Made by a program: the position numbers and the translations under genes. Of a stretch of 64,000 nt of DNA, positions 61,681-64,000 are shown piece after piece. The stretch comes from Candidatus Peribacteria bacterium (GTDB taxonomy: Bacteria > Patescibacteria > JAEDAM01 > Absconditabacterales > Absconditicoccaceae). How positions within the stretch are numbered: the first letter of the stretch is position 1; each line of letters opens with the position of its first letter. Below the pieces are notes generated by a model. It searched no databases. It was not told the DNA's origin and saw only the letters and a list, made by a program, of their open reading frames with translations. The DNA lies in NCBI GenBank assembly GCA_031280545.1, contig JAITGP010000042.1:1-64000 (forward strand). The letters are read 5' to 3'.

Positions 61681-62044
61681 GGAAGTTTATATCCCTCCTC
61701 TCATATTTTGGATTGGGGATTTTTTCTTTCTTGGCATTCCAACATTTGATACAGTCCTGTCTACTTTTTCAAGGGTTATCAGCGAAGAAATCTCTCGTAT
61801 ATTGGTTGTAGGCGAATTGCTTCCCGATGGGATATTTTACACCATTTTTCCTTTCTTGATGAAGTCTTTTTCGCTCTATTATCGCTTCTTGATAGGTTTT
61901 CTTGCCTTTGTTCTCTTGCATTCGTTGCATAAATTGCGTATTAAATTTGAAATGTTCGCCGATATGCTGTTTGAAAAAGGCTCTGTGAAGTTCACAGTTA
62001 GTATAATCGGAAGGGATTAAGGCGGTGAGAATCAGATTTTTCAT
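61673..62044 (-). CDS. DUF6434-like protein
   Basis: 123 aa. FFKQHIGEHFKFNTQFMQRM and QFAYNQYTRDFFADNPGKSR fit my memory of DUF6434 proteins; the last Gly of ADNPG is encoded by TGA (61769-61771), and the conserved tail CIKCWNAKK follows it to TAA at 61673. Its ATG overlaps the TAA of the LemA gene (TAATG). Function unknown. Confidence 0.75.
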
Positions 62045-62586
62045 TAAAACTCCACTTTCGGTGCTTTTTTAATCTCCTCTTCTCCTTCAAAAAACGCTTC
62101 TGGTGTCTTGTGAAACAACACATTCGCAGGGAACTGCTGAATAGTCGTATTGTACTCTTTGGTTGTCGCATTGAAAAACCTCCTCGCAGCAGCGATTTTA
62201 TTCTCAATATCAGAAAGTTCATTTTGCAATTGAAGAAAATTCTGATTAGCTTTGAGTTCTGGATAGCTTTCAGCGAGAGCAAAAATACTCTTCAAAGCAC
62301 CGTTGAGCATAGTGTCAGCCTCAGCTTTATCTTTCATATTGTTAGCTGAAGTATATTTATTTCTCGCTTCGATGACATCGTTCAACGTTTCTTTTTCGTG
62401 TTTCGCATAGCCTTTCACAGTATTCACGAGGTTATCCACGAGGTCAAACCTCATCTTCATTTGCACATCAATGTCAGAGAACGCATTGTCTCTGGTGGTT
62501 TTAAGTTTTACAATGGTGTTGTAGAGGCTGACATATCGGAAAGCGAGGATCACGATAAGTCCGAGCAGAATTCGTAGTGCGGTCAT
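62044..62586 (-). CDS. lemA: LemA family membrane protein (second copy)
   Basis: 180 aa. An N-terminal helix (about residues 5-22) is followed by the LemA bundle: DIDVQMKMRFDLVDNLVNTV, KGYAKHEKETLNDVIEARNK, ENKIAAARRFFNATTKEYN and the C-terminal EEIKKAPKVEF. It is the second LemA in the window; 31809-32402 is the first. Its stop overlaps the next gene's ATG. Confidence 0.92.
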   Translation of the reverse strand: MTALRILLGLIVILAFRYVSLYNTIVKLKTTRDNAFSDIDVQMKMRFDLVDNLVNTVKGYAKHEKETLNDVIEARNKYTSANNMKDKAEADTMLNGALKSIFALAESYPELKANQNFLQLQNELSDIENKIAAARRFFNATTKEYNTTIQQFPANVLFHKTPEAFFEGEEEIKKAPKVEF

Positions 62587-62649
62587 AATAGTATTGAAAA
62601 AAGAATAAAAAGGCTGAATTATTCAACTATGTTTCTAGTGTAATTATTC

Positions 62650-63234
62650 CTATCTGGTTTGCAAGTTTTTCGTTTTTTGCCTTCTCAAAATCAAGACAAT
62701 GAAGAGAGAATTGAGAACGAATACATAAAGAGGGAAAGCAAGGCTTGCAAATGATACGCTTTTGATTGCAAAAAAACTTGTAGAAATATTGATCCATCAA
62801 GGCAGAAAGCCTGAAATATTTTCGGTTTCTGGATGTTGATAGGATTTTTTAAGGGTGGGAATAGCTGCAGAAAAATCACTCATCATTGCAAAAATAATAG
62901 CAACTTCAGCCTGTTTAGTGATGGCTCGTAAAACTAAAGCCAAAATAGAAAAGAACCCACAAGCATAATCAAAAATTCAGAGTTTTCGATAAGCTTTTTT
63001 ACTAAAAAAAGTTGAAACGAATACTACCAGAGAAGCAACTCCTGCAATGAAGGTGGGGACTGCAGCTCGTCAACTTCCTTTTGAAAATGCCACAAAAGCG
63101 GCGATTAGGCAAGAAACGCCTCGCAAAATCCAACTTACTCTATTGGGTTGTATGTTCCCCTGAAAACTTTTCTTTATGTAAAAGAAATAACCAATTCCGT
63201 AGGAGAATATTCCTATCAAAGTAAGGTACTCCAT
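62650..63234 (-). CDS. Multi-helix membrane protein
   Basis: 194 aa in a frame made continuous by three TGA as Gly. About seven hydrophobic segments; a charged loop (KKSFQGNIQPNRVSW) after the first. The layout resembles small PQ-loop or SemiSWEET-type proteins but I see no PQ motif. Its ATG overlaps the TAA of pheS (TAATG), so it is translationally coupled to the synthetase. Confidence 0.6.
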
Positions 63235-64000
63235 TATGCAAATGACTTAGTAAATCTCAAATCCCCATTGGTGAAATATCTAATATCCTTAATTCCATAT
63301 TTCATCGCTGTCACCCTGTTAATCCCAATTCCAAACGCAAATCCCGTCCATCACTCTTCAGGATTTACTCCTGCATTTTTCAGCACATTCGGATGGATCA
63401 TTCCAGCTCCGAGCAGTTCAATCCATTTAGAAAGCTGGATTTCTCCAGTCTTTTGGTCTACATATTCATATCTTGCATCAATTTCAAAGCCCGGCTCGAC
63501 AAAAGGGAAAAACCCCGGTCTCATTCTGACTTCTACTTTCTTTTTCAAAGTGGCAGAGAGGAAAGTTTCTATCACGTTTTTGAAGTTGGCGATAGAAATA
63601 TTTTTGTCGATATATACCCCTTCGCACTGATAAAACATCGTGTCGTGCGTCGCGTCCATTTCGTCGAATCTATAACAACGCCCCGGCAAAATCGCCTTAA
63701 TCGGCACACCGTGCTTTTTGATGATATAATTCTGAGCGGAGGAAGTATGAGTTCTCAACACATAATTTTCGCCTCTCGTATCTTTTTGCTTCAAGTAAAT
63801 CGTGTCATGCATTTCAGTCGCAGGGTGAGTAATCGGAATATTTACCGCTTCGAAATTCTCATATTTGCTCACGACTTCCGTCCCAAGTTCTACGATAAAT
63901 CCCATTGATTGAGCGATTTCTTCCATTTCTCTTCTGGTTTTTACGAGCAAATGGTAGTACCCCTGTTCCAATTTCTTTCACGGAAGCGAAATATCTATCA
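63234..64000 (-). CDS. pheS: Phenylalanyl-tRNA synthetase alpha subunit (C-terminal part, cut by window edge)
   Basis: Class II synthetase, about 255 residues visible. Motif 2 region [26 protein letters not shown] ([14 protein letters not shown]) and HTSSAQ, motif 3 [20 protein letters not shown], and [23 protein letters not shown] is Gly at SLPGKK and at 63348-63350 (EEGWTGFAFG). It ends with TAA at 63234-63236. The N-terminal part lies beyond the window. Confidence 0.95.

Noticed and set aside
1..64000. TGA = Trp (table 4)
   Set aside because: TGA coincides with invariant glycines in many families, and Trp positions are TGG.
1..64000. CRISPR array or prophage
   Set aside because: No regularly spaced repeats, Cas genes, capsid, portal or integrase genes were found.

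Overview
The window is a compact, AT-rich bacterial chromosome segment in which TGA is not a stop codon but encodes glycine. Read with the standard code, about half of the genes break into pieces. Read with TGA = Gly (translation table 25) they become full-length, and TGA falls on invariant glycines: the GPGRGSGAGS motif of DNA polymerase III alpha, the LPGVG helix-hairpin-helix of endonuclease III, GCTE of an amino-acid racemase, GGGGHFNASG of a DHH phosphoesterase, LPGVDG of a response regulator, KFGKS of TyrRS, the Nudix box and PheS. TGG is still Trp. This code is known from the CPR (Patescibacteria) lineages Gracilibacteria (BD1-5) and Absconditabacteria (SR1), so the organism is very probably one of these. 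Coordinates below run through in-frame TGA; real stops are TAA or TAG.

Layout. 1-3.4 kb: fragment of an anchored protein, a frame-broken phosphoesterase, endonuclease III carrying a palindromic insertion, a ZIP metal transporter and an IS1 InsA-like protein. 3.5-10 kb: dnaE without its PHP domain, a racemase, an NrnA-like phosphoesterase and an orphan sensor kinase. 10-15 kb: an 858-aa protein of unknown function and a large alpha/beta-hydrolase lipoprotein. 15.1-20.4 kb: OmpR-type regulator and a MacA-MacB export operon. 20.4-25 kb: RpoD, a structured leader or small RNA, an RseP-type protease, a HAD protein and a ribose-1,5-bisphosphate isomerase-like protein. 25-28.4 kb: thioredoxin-like lipoprotein plus CcdA, a histidine phosphatase and a membrane protein. 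28.4-36.3 kb: small membrane or unknown proteins, RdgB, a TPM/LemA pair and RlmN. 36.4-44.2 kb: a three-domain acyltransferase/carrier/AMP-ligase protein, unknown proteins, a stand-alone 5' nuclease, a secreted protein and TyrRS. 44.2-51.5 kb: mini membrane proteins, an outer-membrane beta-barrel-like protein, a glycosyltransferase, NrdR and a 769-aa unknown protein, then a SlyD/FKBP-like lipoprotein. 51.5-55.9 kb: TrpRS, an ACT protein, Nudix, two tandem membrane phosphoesterases and tRNA-Leu(CAG). 55.9-64 kb: adenylate kinase, two related lipoproteins, a PriA C-terminal fragment, a poly-gamma-glutamate hydrolase-like protein, an HMA/DsbD-like/cupredoxin fusion, a GNAT remnant, a DUF6434/LemA pair, a membrane protein and PheS (cut by the window end).

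Working together. Informational genes (dnaE, rpoD, three aminoacyl-tRNA synthetases, rlmN, nrdR, nth) are mixed with an envelope and redox set (MacAB, RseP, CcdA, lipoproteins, TPM/LemA, phosphoesterases). Core biosynthesis is almost absent, which fits a host-dependent CPR lifestyle. Recognisable promoters are very uniform (TTGAnn, 15-17 nt and mostly 16, then TATAnT), and several short operators recur between distant genes. No CRISPR array, complete prophage or complete insertion sequence was found.
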